64,000 nt of DNA from Brachynemurus nebulosus (GCA_035578155.1 JAPWDM010000005.1:434001-498000), one strand, 5' to 3'. Numbered from the stretch's first letter, positions 23,221-35,099 are shown. Made by a program: numbers and translations. Notes: a model not told the origin generated them from the letters alone.

Positions 23221-25046
23221 CTACACTTTAAAAATTATTAAAAATTAGATAAAAAAAAAAAATGCGTAAAATAACTTGTATGTAATAACCTTTACGTTAG
23301 GAAAAGTGTAATTTTACACAATTTAATGAATAATATACAATTTCGTATTTTTGCAATGTTTTATTTTATATTTACCCTATAAATCCGTGTATTTTTTATA
23401 CACTTGTTTAAAATTATATCAAACTAATTACCTCAAAACACATTATATTAAACTAATTACCTAAAAATAAATCAAGTTTTGCCTACAACAGTAATAATAA
23501 GGCCAGACTAACATTTAAAAATAAGTGGTAATATTACACTAAACTTTTTTAAAAAATTTTCGCCTTCTAATCATTTCAAAAATTAAACATTTTGTAACTG
23601 TTTTTACAGTTTGTTTATACAGTTTGGATGTGACCTTAGAAATGATGTTTTTGTCAATTAAAACATAGACTGTACAAACACTCTCTTTAGAGTCTAATTT
23701 TTAATTACAAGACAAATGTTTCAAATAATTTATAGCCAAAAATTTCAAAACTGTATATCAATGAAAAAATTCAAAAACTTTCTCTTATATAAAAATATCT
23801 TCTCCAAATTCAAACGATCAATTAATTAAAAAAAAAAGTATCTACATAAATTGTAAAAGTGATTCTCTAAAATGAAATTAACTACATAACACTATTTTCA
23901 CAATCAAACATGAAAATCAGATCAATACAAAAAAAAATCTAAAAATACTAAATTGAAATTGTAACAATTCCACCAGACATATGTATCAATTACTTCAAAA
24001 CGAGAAAAAAAATTAATTACCAAACAATTATGTAAAAATCAGTCCATATCTAAATTACAGATCTTGCACTTAAAAATTAATTAAAATATCTTGTCTGTTG
24101 ATTTTAAATATTTAATTCTGTTTTTCTCAGTTATTATTTTTTACCAGTAAAAAAAGAAAAAAAAACGTAAGGTAGAATAGGAACAATAAATACAAACTGT
24201 TAACAACACTAATATTGCCTCTCTTTTTATAAAAGTCAAATGTGTTACTAATAATAAATGAATTATATTTTTTTATTAATAATAAAAATTGTGAAAAGTT
24301 TTATGAGGTACCTTTGTTGTTGGTGTAATCAATGTGAAAAACAAAGAAGGACATAACTAAGACGTTATAACGGTATCATGGACTTTTATTAATTGCGTTT
24401 GAATAAAAATAAATTAATTAGCGTAGCGGCATTCGGAACCGGTAACGGCAAAATGAGTTTGATGTGAAAAAATGTCTCATTATAAATATTGAAATAGCCG
24501 CCATATAATGTATGTATACCAATGAATTCCTTCCGTGTAACCGCGGTTGATCGCATTCGATTTGATGCCGTTTGTATCGTAAATTAGTTAGTAATAGTGT
24601 CAACTAATAAAATTATTACTCTTTTAAAAAATTTTGTTTCTATTAATGGACAAAGGTTTTGTGCTATGAGACCATAAAGAATATATAGGATCAATAATAG
24701 GGGTTTTAGCTGTTACATCATATTATGAGTGCCGTAGTGATATTTCATACTTTATTTCGAAATTTGAGGTTTCAAATTTCGCTTGACTAAGAACGAGTCA
24801 GTCTCCCACAATTAGGGTTTTCTACAGTGAGCTGTCAATAGAGCAAATTAAACTATTTTTACTTATGTATATTTAAATCTTATCCACGTTTGCTTGTGAT
24901 AACTGAAAAATGTCTATGAATTGTCCCACATTGTGACGGACATTAATATCCACTAACCCGTTCAAAATCAAAATTTTAGCTGTAGAGACCTAGGAGATCA
25001 GCAAATTTTGAACTATAATAATTAGAATCACTGGACCAAAAATTAT
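23221..25046. other. very AT-rich DNA, no gene recognised
   Basis: Long A- and T-rich tracts dominate 23240-24300. The patch 24418-24600 has a few CpGs (ACCGGTAACGGC, ACCGCGGTTGATCG) but no supported exon. Confidence 0.5.
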
Positions 25047-25177
25047 AAATATAAGCTCTTTTAAATGATACCTCACATGATATTTTAAATAAAACTTTTT
25101 TTAAACCAAACTGATCCCCCATTTTAATCCAAAATAATTTTTTTCTCTAATCATTGACTGACGATATATATGCACGT

Positions 25178-26398
25178 TAGTGATGAGCAAAATTAGTCTT
25201 GATCTTGCAGTCTTGTCTTGGTCTTGTATTTTTTGCAAGACCAAGGTCAAGACTAAGGCTATGTATACCAAGAGCAAGACCAAGACTATAATTATATGGT
25301 TGCAAGACCAATACTAAGACTCAAGTGAGCAAGACCAAGACAAAAGCAAGAAAAAAGCAAGACTCTTGCTAAACTATTTAAATAGTTTGAAAGTATAATT
25401 AATACGTAAAGATAGTAAAAATTCTGATTTTAGAAGAAAAAAATTCGCTAATAAAAAATGCAAGAAAGTGCAAGATTTTTTAGCAATAACAAGACCAAGA
25501 CCAAGACTGCATTTTGCAAGACCAAGACAAAAGCAAGAAAAAGCAAGACTCTTGCTAAACTATTTAAATAGTTTGAAAGTATAATTAATACGTAAAGATA
25601 GTAAAAATTCTGATTTTAAAAGAAAAAAATTCGCTAATAAAAAATGCAAGAAAGTGCAAGATTTTTTAGCAATAACAAGACCAAGACCAAGACTGCATTT
25701 TGCAAGACTAAGACAAAAGCAAGTAAAAAGCAAGACTCTTGCTAAAATATTTAAATAATTTGAAAGTATAATTAATACGTAAAGATAGTAAAAATTCTGA
25801 TTTTAGAAGAAAAAAATTCGCTAATAAAAAAATGCAAGAAAGTGCAAGATTTTTTAGCAATAACAAGACCAAGACCAAGACTGCATTTTGCAAGACCAAG
25901 ACAAAAGCAAGAAAAAGCAAGACTCTTGCTAAACTATTTAAATAGTTTGAAAGTATAATTAATACGTAAAGATAGTAAAAATTCTGATTTTAAAAGAAAA
26001 AAATTCGCTAATAAAAAATGCAAGAAAGTGCAAGATTTTTTAGCAATAACAAGACCAAGACCAAGACCAAGACTGCATTTTGCAAGACTAAGACAAAAGC
26101 AAGTAAAAAGCAAGACTCTTGCTAAAATATTTAAATAATTTGAAAGTATAATTAATACGTAAAGATAGTAAAAATTCTGATTTTAGAAGAAAAAAATTCG
26201 CTAATAAAAAAATGCAAGAAAGTGCAAGATTTTTTAGCAATAACAAGACCAAGACCAAGACCAAGACTGCATTTTGCAAGACCAAGACCAAAACCAAGAC
26301 TCAAACCGCTCTAGCAAGATCAATACCAAGACTCTTAATGCAAGAACAAGACCAAGACTGCCAATTCTTGGTCTTGATCTTGCATTTGCTCATCACTA
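25178..26398 (+). mobile_element. hAT-type MITE with internal minisatellite
   Basis: Ends TAGTGATGAGCAAA and TTTGCTCATCACTA are flanked by the exact 8-bp duplication ATGCACGT (25170-25177, 26399-26406), diagnostic of hAT. A shorter relative lies inverted at 40574-40997. Near the ends the sequence is made of degenerate CAAGAC hexamers; the centre is a five-unit tandem array. Apparent lysine-threonine or leucine-valine proteins are translations of the hexamers, not genes. Confidence 0.95.
25361..26300 (+). repeat. minisatellite, five units of about 187 bp
   Basis: Units start at 25361, 25548, 25734, 25921 and 26114, each beginning GACTCTTGCTAAA. Units 2 and 4 share TTAAAAGAAAAAAATTCG and GACTAAGAC; units 3 and 5 share AAAATATTTAAATAATTTG and a seven-A run. 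The array therefore looks like a duplicated dimer. Later units gained one ACCAAG hexamer. The 40 kb relative has only one unit. Confidence 0.92.
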
Positions 26399-26470
26399 AT
26401 GCACGTCATTGAGACCTAACATACCAAATTTCAAATTTCTATACGTTACAAAGTTTTTCGAGAAAAATCT

Positions 26471-27670
26471 CTGTCACAGACGAACTAGAGTGATATTATA
26501 TGGTTTCGTTGTCCTTTTCAAACACTGAACTTGAAAAAAAAGAACCAAAACGGCTGAACTAAATTTGATAAAATTTCCAACATTTTAAGAGAGCAAAAGT
26601 AGTATACCTGAGTTTCATATATTTAAAATATGTGAAACTCCTTAGGATAAGGATAAGGAACTAAAATATGATAATTTAGTTTCTTATCCAAGTCTTTTAA
26701 ATAATCCTAATCGTAATATTTTAAAGCAATTTAATGACATCATTTAAAATCCTTAATGAAAAGTCTGTTTAATTTTTTTGTGGTTTATTAAATAATAAAT
26801 TACATGTTGAAACAAAACTCGATGTAAGCAATCCCTCTATGAAAAAAAAAAATTAAATTACAGTAACCGCGCGTTAATCTTATTAAATATGACGAAACTT
26901 GAAAATATTCAATAAAGAATAAAAATATCGTTTCATTTACACATCTAACGTAGAACCAAACCATAATAACATTATTTTATATTGGGCCCATACTTGTTTG
27001 CTAAAAACTGTGATGTCGATGCGGCAATAATGCGGTGTGTTGCTGCTCCGAGGGCTATAACAATGCATCTTATCTTTTATGCATGTTTAAACAGGCATGA
27101 CTCCCTCGCCATTCAGTTCCCCATTTTTTTTTTTTTTTAATATTTAGCTGTCATAATTTTTTTAAATGTGTGCTAGTCAATTTTTAAGGTGCCAGCCAAC
27201 GAGCCAGCTATCTGTGTTGCAGCCATCCTGCCAACCGGGTGTGCCTTATTTATCGATGTACGTGAGGTGATTATGAGAAAGTTTTAAGTGGCTGCTGTTG
27301 CTTGATTTGTATTTGATAATATGAATTAAAGATGGATTTTGTTTCATATGCTGTTGTTGTCTTTTGTTGCATTTTGGAATAGGAATGACAGCTGCGCATA
27401 TGATGTACACACCGAACAAAAATAAACTTATGAAGTGGGAACATTTTGACTCAAATTTCGGAGCAGTATACTTCGCTAAAAAGATTTTTTGCTAGTTCCT
27501 GTGCTAAAGAAACAGATGGACCCGATTAATAGAAAATTTTAATTCCGTTTTTAAAATTTATGATACTCCAGTAAGAGTGTTACTATAATGACATATTTAA
27601 ATAATTTTTTTTTTTTTTGATTTTTTTTATCAATTTAGCTCTAAAAATAGTAGTAAAGATACAAAAATTA
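26471..27670. other. intergenic DNA with a hairpin and a mixed-composition block
   Basis: At 26652-26689 GATAAGGAACTAAA pairs with TTTAGTTTCTTATC. The block 26990-27300 is richer in G+C, with CAATAATGCGGTGTG, GCCAGCCAACGAGCCAGC and GTTGCAGCCATCCTGCC. It contains no frame I can support and might be a conserved non-coding or UTR segment. Confidence 0.4.
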
Positions 27671-28531
27671 GGGGAGAGCTAAAAATTGGTATGAATATTT
27701 GGAACACCATTATAAATAAGTGTTGAAAAGTCCTCATCGATCCTGTACGTGGAAAAAATTTTATTCAAGGTCTAAAGTTTCAAAAATGGGTTTTTCGCGT
27801 TTTTCAGCAAAACGGTAAGTTTTATCATAAAATTAGGTCAGACAGAAATTGTAGATTATATAATTATCTATAAAAAATGTTTCAATACTTTTTTTCCTAA
27901 GAGCCACCGTTTCTGAGATATAACTGTTATAAAAGTTGAAAGAGGATTCGTATGATACCAACGAGGAGACATGTGATGCATCGCTATTGAGGCAATTTAC
28001 TTGCACCGAACAAGAAGAACAAGAACAAGAAGAAGAAGAAGCTGAAATATTAGACGATTATGAATCTAACGAATAATTTCCCTCACTTTTTTTAAATCTA
28101 TACCGCTTTTATCATTGCCAATACTAATATTTTTTATTATTCAATAGTTTTCAATTAAACAGGATCACCATAGACCGTGGAAGAGGCCTATCGGGGAAAC
28201 CCTTTAAAAAAAACCCTAAGTACACTACCTTACAGGTGGCGTGGAAACGTGTGCATATTATGAAGATTACAAATTTTGTAATGGTTATATCTCAGAAACG
28301 GTGGCTCTTAGGAAAAAAGTACTGGGATATGGATAATTATATGATCTACAATTTTTGTCTGACCTAATTTTATGATAAAACTTACAGTTTTGCTGAAAAA
28401 CGCGAAAAACCGATTTTTGACACCTTTGACCTTGAATAAAATTTTTTCCACGTACAGGATCGATGAGGGCTTTTCAACAATTATTTATAACGGTGTTCCG
28501 AACATTCATACCAATTTTCAGTTCTCCGGTG
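27671..28531. mobile_element. foldback element F4
   Basis: The left arm 27671-27932 pairs with 28273-28531 at about 90%: AAAATTGGTATGAAT, GATCCTGTACGTGGAAAAAA, TTTTTCAGCAAAACGGTAA and AGAGCCACCGTTTCTGAGA each appear inverted on the right. The 340-bp spacer holds a protein-like stretch (27933-28076). Ends differ from F1-F3 (GGAGA(G/A)CT), so this is a separate family with the same design. Confidence 0.82.
27933..28076 (+). pseudogene. possible C-terminal coding fragment, acidic tail
   Basis: An open frame of 47 codons ends in TAA at 28074-28076. After the first residues it reads EDSYDTNEETCDASLLRQF, then a Glu/Gln-rich run, and closes with EILDDYESNE. It has no ATG and begins right where the foldback arm stops, at an upstream in-frame TAA. 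The composition is that of a charged protein C-terminus and unlike the surrounding AT-rich DNA. It could be the tail of the parent element's transposase or a captured host exon; a chance GAA/CAA simple repeat is the alternative. Confidence 0.3.
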
Positions 28532-30575
28532 TAGTAGGTAAATAACGTTGTTGACTATTATTTAATAAGATTTAAAATAACATTGCTTGGATGAAATTTA
28601 CCAGTTCCCGAATCTTTCATTGAGGACGCCACAGTTTCACCACTGACAATTTTAAAATCGAAGGCAAACTTTTATATTGATCGGGTTAATCTGTTATACG
28701 TTAGCACAATATTTCACCCCACTTGGTCCGATTAATAGAAAGAGGTTTAAGAGGTTCGACTTAGAGGTTTTTCGTAAACCATAATAATTGTTGTAAACCA
28801 CTCTTTGTTCTAGTTGCCCCCTACTGCCTTATTTTAATAAATATCATTACCTATTATTTTTGAAAAATATTTTTGGAAAGGATATTAAAAAGTTTCATCT
28901 TTTTGAAAGGTAAAAATTGAAGGTGAAAAATTTTTATCTGTGTCCAAAAAAAAAGGAACACTTGGTATTAGATATATGTATATAAAGACCATTTATGTAA
29001 ATAAATTGAAACAAAGTTGGCTATTGAAAAATCTTGACTGCAGAATGAAACTTTTATATTATAAATACGTGTAGTTCTTTTTTATTTGATTGATACGTTA
29101 AAAATCAAAAGTTAATTGCTTTTTGATATCTGATTTTCTTTTTATTAAATAATTTTAGAACTACTGGTTTTCTAAATTTGATATTTATCAATGCGTTATG
29201 TTTTTATGACTTTTAAGTATTGTAAATAAATGTGAATCAGACAGGGAGTGATGCTTGGTGTTTTAGCGGGTCAAAAAAATATATTTATTTGGAATTACAT
29301 TACTTGCATAAAAAATAGGCCCTTTCAGTAAAATTTTTGCTTTAATTAATTAAAAGATCTAAAGATAAAAACATTTAATCAGATAAATTGATTTTGTTTT
29401 TATAAAAAAATTTTAGCGCAAATTAATAGGTACATCATATTTGCGGACAGATGTGGACAGGTAGCCCCACAGGTATTGCATCGAAGAGGGTCTTCAATAT
29501 CAACATAACCTATATTTACTTACGTGAATCAAATTCTTGTGGTTTGCATGTAAATACTAATAGAAAAATGCAAAAACTTTAATTGTGAGAGTTTTCAATT
29601 TTCAATTTTACACGAAGCATGCTAAATAATTATATTGTGTTTATGTTTTAAATCATTTAAAATGTATAGTCCTTATATACATAGAAGTATTTGTATGTGT
29701 ATTTGTTTTCGCGTTTGTTTGTATTTGTGCCTTTGTGACGTGTACAACGTAACCAATCACGCAATAACGTAATATCGCGAACGATAACAAATATTTAATG
29801 TACGAACGTATTGAATGTGTTTGACAGCGTATTATGTGAGTGATTCTATGTTAGATAGATGTGAACAGATTGATTCAATGTTATACTGTACTGATTTGTT
29901 TGTGATTTGTATAATTTTTCGAAATTTTATACCTGCCCCTCCAGTGGGGGGAAGCTCATATTCCCTGCACCCAATGTGATGCTATTTAAAAAAAAAATCG
30001 ATAACTGTTTGAAAGTATCCTAGGACTTCTACCCTGCTACAAAATTTACAAAATTTTTCAGTTCCGATAAGGAAGATAGAGGTCTTTGAGAAGAAAAAAA
30101 AAACATGTAACTAATCAAAAATTTTTCGTTATATAATACCTTTCGTACCTTTCGTCGTAAAAATAATACCTTTCGTTTAAATTTCATCAATTTTAATAAA
30201 GTTCAGACAAAACTGGAAAAAAAAGCAAAATTTTTTAATTTTTTCAAAAAGTTGAAAATAGTGATGTTTCCAGGATCATTAACCAAAACGTGTCAAAATG
30301 TTGCTCCTTTTAATGTCGAATGTACAGAATTATTTTGTACCTGGTTTATTTTTTTAACTCATTTCTCTGTTTTGATTCGTTTCGATTCGTGACTTTGTTA
30401 TATACCCACCTACGAGGTTTTCGGGTCTGATGTTCTAACATGTTAACAACTATACATTCAATTTGGTTCAGTCTGTGCTTTTGTATAAACCACGCATTAA
30501 ATGGGAACAGTGGTCAAAACATGGATTTTTGTGGCATTCCTTGTTAAAAGACCTTGTGAAAAAAATCACATATAA
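28532..30575. other. AT-rich intergenic DNA
   Basis: No gene, RNA or shared repeat recognised. The patch 29690-29830 has several CGTA/ACGT words but no structure I can name. Confidence 0.5.
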
Positions 30576-31024
30576 TCTATACATATAATAAAACTGTAAA
30601 TCTATCTCTGTCTGTCTGTCTGTCTGTTCCGCATCACGTAAAAACTACTGGAGGGATTTTAATGAAATTTGGTGTGCTGATAACTTATTACCTGGATCAA
30701 CATCTAAGATACTTTTTATTCCGGGAAAATGTCTCATTCCCACGGGAAAATGGAAAAACTATTTTGAGCATCAACACACATTACGCCAATTTACATATTT
30801 CATAAAAAATTTCATAATTAAATTGTAAATAAATTTTGTAGTTTCGAAATTTTTCTGAATTTTAAATCAAAAAAAAAATGTTGCTAATTGTGTACCGAAA
30901 AATACAATAAATACACAATTGTCAATTTGGAGACAATTTAATGTATTTTGTGTTGCAAGAAACTACAAATTGGAAAAAGAAACTACTCAACCTTTCGCGT
31001 GAACAACGTCACGGGTATGGCTAG
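30576..31024 (+). mobile_element. Helitron-like element, short copy
   Basis: It begins TCTATACATATAATAAAACTG-like (TC start at 30576), continues with (CTGT)n, one unit of the GATTTTAATGAAATTTGG / CATTCCCACGGGAAAAT module, and ends CACGGGTATGGCTAG followed by T. Upstream of the CTAG end, CGTGA and TCACG form a 5-bp hairpin. These are the hallmarks of a non-autonomous Helitron. The 20670-21512 element is the expanded relative. Confidence 0.75.
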
Positions 31025-31225
31025 TCACATATAAGACGTTTTTTGAATCATTATTATATGTAAACTGTAGTTTTCGACAAAAATATACACGATGTAGGAA
31101 AAATGAGTTTTGAAATCCAGAGGGCAGATCGATTTCATTGTACTAATTATTAAGTTTTGTTAGTAAATACATATCGATAAAGTTTTGAGGAAAATCCGCT
31201 ATATTACGCAGGATTCTGAAAAGTC
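31025..31225 (+). repeat. dispersed repeat R1, copy e (diverged fragment)
   Basis: Similar to 57460-57680: TTTTTGAATCATTATTATATG, AAATCCAGAGGGCAGATCG, TTTCATTGTACTAATTAT and GCAGGATTCTG echo lines near the right end of the other R1 copies. It starts directly after the Helitron end. Confidence 0.4.
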
Positions 31226-31539
31226 AACTATTTTATAATGTCTTGGAAAAATTAATTCCATATTTGACAATCTTCCTGGACAATATATAGTACTTTTTCA
31301 ATATTTATTATGGTTTTTAAGATCACATTCGAAAACAGGTAAAAACCTTTTAAAAGACTCGTGCCAAAATTATTAGCGCTGCGTGTGGCATTTCTAACAA
31401 ATATAAATATCAGCAACCAGCAGAGTGTGTTTGGAATTACCCTCGCAACCATTTAGAAAACACCGAACAAATCGTTGTGGTTGTATGCAAAAATGCGTTA
31501 CATACAATTTCATGTTCACCGTCAATTTTCCCTTTTCAC
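31226..31539. other. intergenic DNA
   Basis: A 66-codon frame on the minus strand (31252-31452) is unsupported by any recognisable motif. Confidence 0.4.
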
Positions 31540-31690
31540 CGACCAATCTAGTGAACGCAAAACGTAAAACCGAGGAGCATCACATCGTCCAATGACGTGC
31601 CAACCACATCACAATTACACTCCACTAGACTACAGAGGAGCTGATTGCGGCGGCGGTGGGTAACAAACACACAGCGCGGTGGGACTCGGG
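31540..31690. promoter_or_regulatory. CpG-bearing island, possible promoter
   Basis: A short island much richer in G+C than its surroundings, with ATCGTCCAATGACGTGCC (a CCAAT motif next to a CRE-like TGACGT), GATTGCGGCGGCGGTGG and CACAGCGCGGTGG. Such islands in AT-rich insect DNA often mark promoters, but no coding exon is evident on either side, so direction and gene are unknown. Confidence 0.3.
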
Positions 31691-32527
31691 CATTATTTGA
31701 ATCGTACAAAAATGCACACACTAAATGGGGAAAAAAATCTTTTCCGTATAATTTTCTCGGATATAATTATATCTATTAATTACGTATGTACAATAATTAA
31801 CTTATTCATACTAAACAACAACATAGTGAAACATGTAGGTACGGTTACACTTGTTTCCGGTTGAAAAAACTCGAATGTTTTTATTTTTAGATTGAAAATG
31901 ATGGAATTAATTATTATAAAAATAAGACAATTAAAAATTCTTCTTGTTTTTTTTTTGTTAATTTTTTGGGTTATTAATTTACTACACGTTATGTTTTTTT
32001 AAATTAATTAGGTAATTTTCTGATTTTCTAATAGCGTAGTTATTTATTAAATTTTTTGGAAATTCAATGTTATGCGATCAAAAATTTTCACATCAGTTCC
32101 GGAAAAATTAAAACTATAGGTAATATGTATATATAGGTATGATTGAGGTCATCAAAAAATAAATTTATACCGCCACTGCTGTTTGTTTTATCATAAATTA
32201 TTTATAGTTAATTAGATATGGATCAGTTTGCCCTAATTAGCGTGTAATTATTTATAGTAAAATTATTTGATAATCGAAATGATATGCGTACTTATTGCAG
32301 GATAAAAGGAAGTAGCTTATCAGTGATTATACTCAAACGGGCATTTTTTTTTTTTTAGTACAAGGTATTTAATGTTATCAAAAATGAAAATGGATATTTT
32401 TTGATAAATAATGATTTTTTTTAGTGTTGACGCCTTGTAATATTGGTAGAAAATGGGTATTGATAGAGTTACGCAATAAAAAACTGAAATATTCTGAAAT
32501 TCTGAAAGGGTAGTTCAAATTCTAGAA
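31691..32527. other. AT-rich DNA
   Basis: Nothing recognised beyond poly-T tracts. Confidence 0.5.
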
Positions 32528-33093
32528 GAAACTTCATCTATAGATCTATATGAACGGAAGCTAACTCTCGATTTTCTAAAGTAAGGATTCTTAAAGTTTT
32601 ATGTCGGCAGTTCAAACTGTAAATACCAAAATATTTGACGCGCCAAGAAAACATTTTAAAATAAGTAGAGCTTGGATACCGGTATTCCGATACTACCGAA
32701 AAACCAAAATATGAATAAGATATCTGGTCATCTGCACATATGGAAAACATTAAGCAAAACTAAAGACATTGTAATAAAATTTATGTCGTAAATCTAACGT
32801 AAAAAATATTCAAAAATATTTAATATAGAAGATTTTGTTAATACCGAAACCGAAATACCGGTATTTGAAATTTTAATACCGGTTTTACAAAACGTTTAAA
32901 AATTTCCGGTATTTCGGTTTTTCGGTAGTACCGGAATACCGGTATCCAAGCTCTACTTATTTTAAAATGTTTTCTTGGCGCGTCAAATATTTTGGTATTT
33001 ACAGTTTGGACCGCCGACATAAAACTTTAAGAATCCTTACTTTAGAAGATCGAGAGTTAGCTTCCGTTCATATAGATCTATAGATGAAGTTTT
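32528..33093. repeat. long inverted repeat with about 178-bp arms
   Basis: Arms 32528-32706 and 32916-33093 differ at only about five positions by eye. Landmarks are CTTCATCTATAGATCTATAT, GACGCGCCAAGAAAACATT and GTAGAGCTTGGATACCGGTA. The loop (32707-32915) repeats ACCGGTATT/AATACCGGT words. GAGCTTGGATACCGG at the inner edges resembles hAT-type ends, but the large palindrome hides any target duplication. Frames on both strands (32538-32750 and 32838-33020) translate the two arms and are not genes. Confidence 0.92.
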
Positions 33094-34036
33094 TTCTATC
33101 GTAGTGATCATCCCCTAACCGAAAAAATGGATCCGTCTCTGTTCCTTACTTACAGTCCTTGAAATGCATTTTTATAAAAGATTTTTATCTCAAATTTTTG
33201 TAAAATACTACCTATAATTGTCGCCACCAGCATTTAAATTTTAAAAATACAACTGCCACGCAACTTTTCTTCGCAAAAATTAATAGCTTCATTAATCGTT
33301 ACCAACATAATTATAAATTACATAACCTCCGAGGCAAAACAAAAAATACTAATTATACCAACCAAATTTTTCATCCTTCTATGAAAATTTTAATTTCGTG
33401 CAAGGTGATTACCTAATAAATTTTTGGTACCACTAAAGCGAAACTAAGAAAAACTATATACATATATATGAATAATGTGTGTATTTAACCCTTCCGTTCG
33501 CTTAATAAATAATATTTTTTTTTTTTTAAATTATTCATTTGAAGGTTTTCGCGACTCTATTTCATTACTAATTACACTAATGAATTGTTTTTAATAATTT
33601 TAGCACGGAAACCAGTTTTACACGTAATGAAAAAGAGAAAAAAATGCCTGGTAATTAATAATTCTATAAACATAAATAATAAAATATATTTAATACAAAA
33701 AATTTTTTTTTAAAAGTCTTGTAATAATATTTTTATTTTTTTCATATATATTTTTTTCACTATCTTGAGATTAATGCATTCGATAACAGCGATATTTCCT
33801 TACATGTACGCATACGTTGGTACAGGGAGTTACAGGGAAAACGATACGTATTGATTAACGAAAATTAATTTAGAAAAATCGAAAAAACATAGAACTTATT
33901 GAATAATTGCTATGGCTCTGTCATAAAATTTTGTTTATTCCAGCTACTGGATTAATAATTTTTAATTTTTGTTAAAAAAGGAACAAATTGGACTATGAAG
34001 TTATTTGAATGGTATTTAACGGTCAGGTTGCTTCTC
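33094..34036. other. AT-rich intergenic DNA
   Basis: No feature recognised. Confidence 0.55.
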
Positions 34037-34039
34037 TAA

Positions 34040-35096
34040 AGGGCCTTTTAGACGGTCATATCAGTTCTCAGTTCAGTTTCAGTTTCAGTCGAACTGTCAG
34101 TTTTTCCTACGTGTAAAAATCAAAATCGGAAAGGAGAACTGAAACGGAGACTGACAACTGACAGGATGGATAGCCCAATTTGTTTCGTTTCAGTTCTTAG
34201 AAATCGTATGTGTAAACAAGCGCATCATGCCTCAGTCCGTTTACTCACGTCAGTTTTCTTGAAAATCTGACAAAGTGCACATTTTATATACGCAACTGTC
34301 GCTATGTCCAACAAGGATCACGATTTTGTTGTCTAATTTATTAAAATTTATAAAACCTTACCATGTTCATGAGATAAGACAGATGTACGTTACTACAATG
34401 TAAATATTAGGGAAGCTGCCTACATTCTTCTATTAAAGAAATATAAAGAATACGGTAGTAAATCGGTATGGTAAAATCTAAAATAAATAGCCTACGCTCA
34501 ACTTACAACAAAGAATTTAAGAAAGTTAAGGACAGTGAAATAAGTGGAGCAGGAACTGGGGAAGTATACAAACCATCATTATGGTATTTTGATCTCCTTT
34601 CGTCCATCAGCGACCAACAGCCGACTGTAACAAGTGTTAATACCATGGACGGCGACGATGAAAATCAGGAAGGAATAGGAGATACGTATCTTTGTTCATT
34701 CGTAAATAATTCAACCAATCACATGGTTCTAAGCGAAGTTCCTTCCTTAAATTTATATGCGACAATGAATTTCTTTTAAGAAGCCAAACCTTACTCCACT
34801 AGCTTCTTTTCTTCCGCTCTTTCTTCAGCACCAAAGCTAACGCTATTGCAGTGAAATAGTCTTTATCCATGAGTTATTATATTAGCACTTTTAAACTAGT
34901 ATAAGAATATAAGTTGAAGACTTTTAAAGCGAAACACTTTGTTTAGAGTAACTCAGATTATACAAAAAACTGAAACGACTGAGAACAGTGAGAACTGAAC
35001 GGACCGTGTAAAAACAAACCTTCTTCCGAATCGAAATGAAACGAGAACGGAAACTGAAACTGAACTGAGAATTGATATGACCGTCAAAAAGGCCCT
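34040..35096 (+). mobile_element. PIF/Harbinger-type element keeping a broken MADF gene
   Basis: The ends AGGGCCTTTTAGACGGTCAT and its reverse counterpart (AGGGCCTTTTTGACGGTCAT) enclose 1,057 bp. Behind each end CAGTTTCAGTTTC-like repeats recur in inverse orientation (34074-34090 and about 35050-35065). TAA precedes and TTA follows, close to a 3-bp PIF/Harbinger target. The only gene content is a decayed MADF-domain protein. PIF/Harbinger elements normally carry a transposase plus a Myb/SANT-like DNA-binding protein, so this is probably a deletion derivative. Confidence 0.8.
34304..34779 (+). pseudogene. MADF-domain (Myb/SANT-like) protein, pseudogene
   Basis: Translation from the ATG at 34304 gives MSNKDHDFVV, stop, FIKIYKTLPCS, stop, DKTDVRYYNVNIREAAYILL and so on, then shifts frame near 34466 into KSKINSLRSTYNKEFKKVKD, SGAGTGEVYKPSLWYFDLL and an acidic tail ending at TAA 34779. 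The order (aliphatic/aromatic helix, LPC[S-W], AY..L..KY, INSLRSTY..E..K, LWYFD.L) is that of the MADF domain. The first stop (TAA 34334) and the second (TGA 34370, where tryptophan is expected) together with the frameshift show it is dead. Known role of the family: sequence-specific DNA binding; in PIF/Harbinger elements it helps bring the transposase to DNA. Alternative: a host MADF gene fragment. Confidence 0.8.
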
Positions 35097-35099
35097 TTA

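Larger units (their letters stand above)
25047..26470 (+). repeat. older dispersed repeat R3, split by a hAT element
   Basis: The flanks 25047-25177 and 26399-26470 join to a sequence homologous to 59843-60012, sharing AATGATACCTCACA(T/C)GATAT, ACCAAACTGA, CATTTTAAT and AAATTTCAAAT-type lines. The 59 kb copy is uninterrupted, so it serves as the pre-insertion site. The nature of this older repeat is unknown. Confidence 0.7.

Noticed and set aside
25708..26412. Leucine/valine-rich or lysine-threonine-rich frames of 66-70 codons
   Set aside because: They are translations of CAAGAC hexamers and the 187-bp array inside a hAT MITE; the same applies to 40485-41077.
34037..35099. A clean 3-bp target duplication for the MADF-bearing element
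   Set aside because: TAA on the left and TTA on the right do not match exactly, so the duplication is stated only as approximate.
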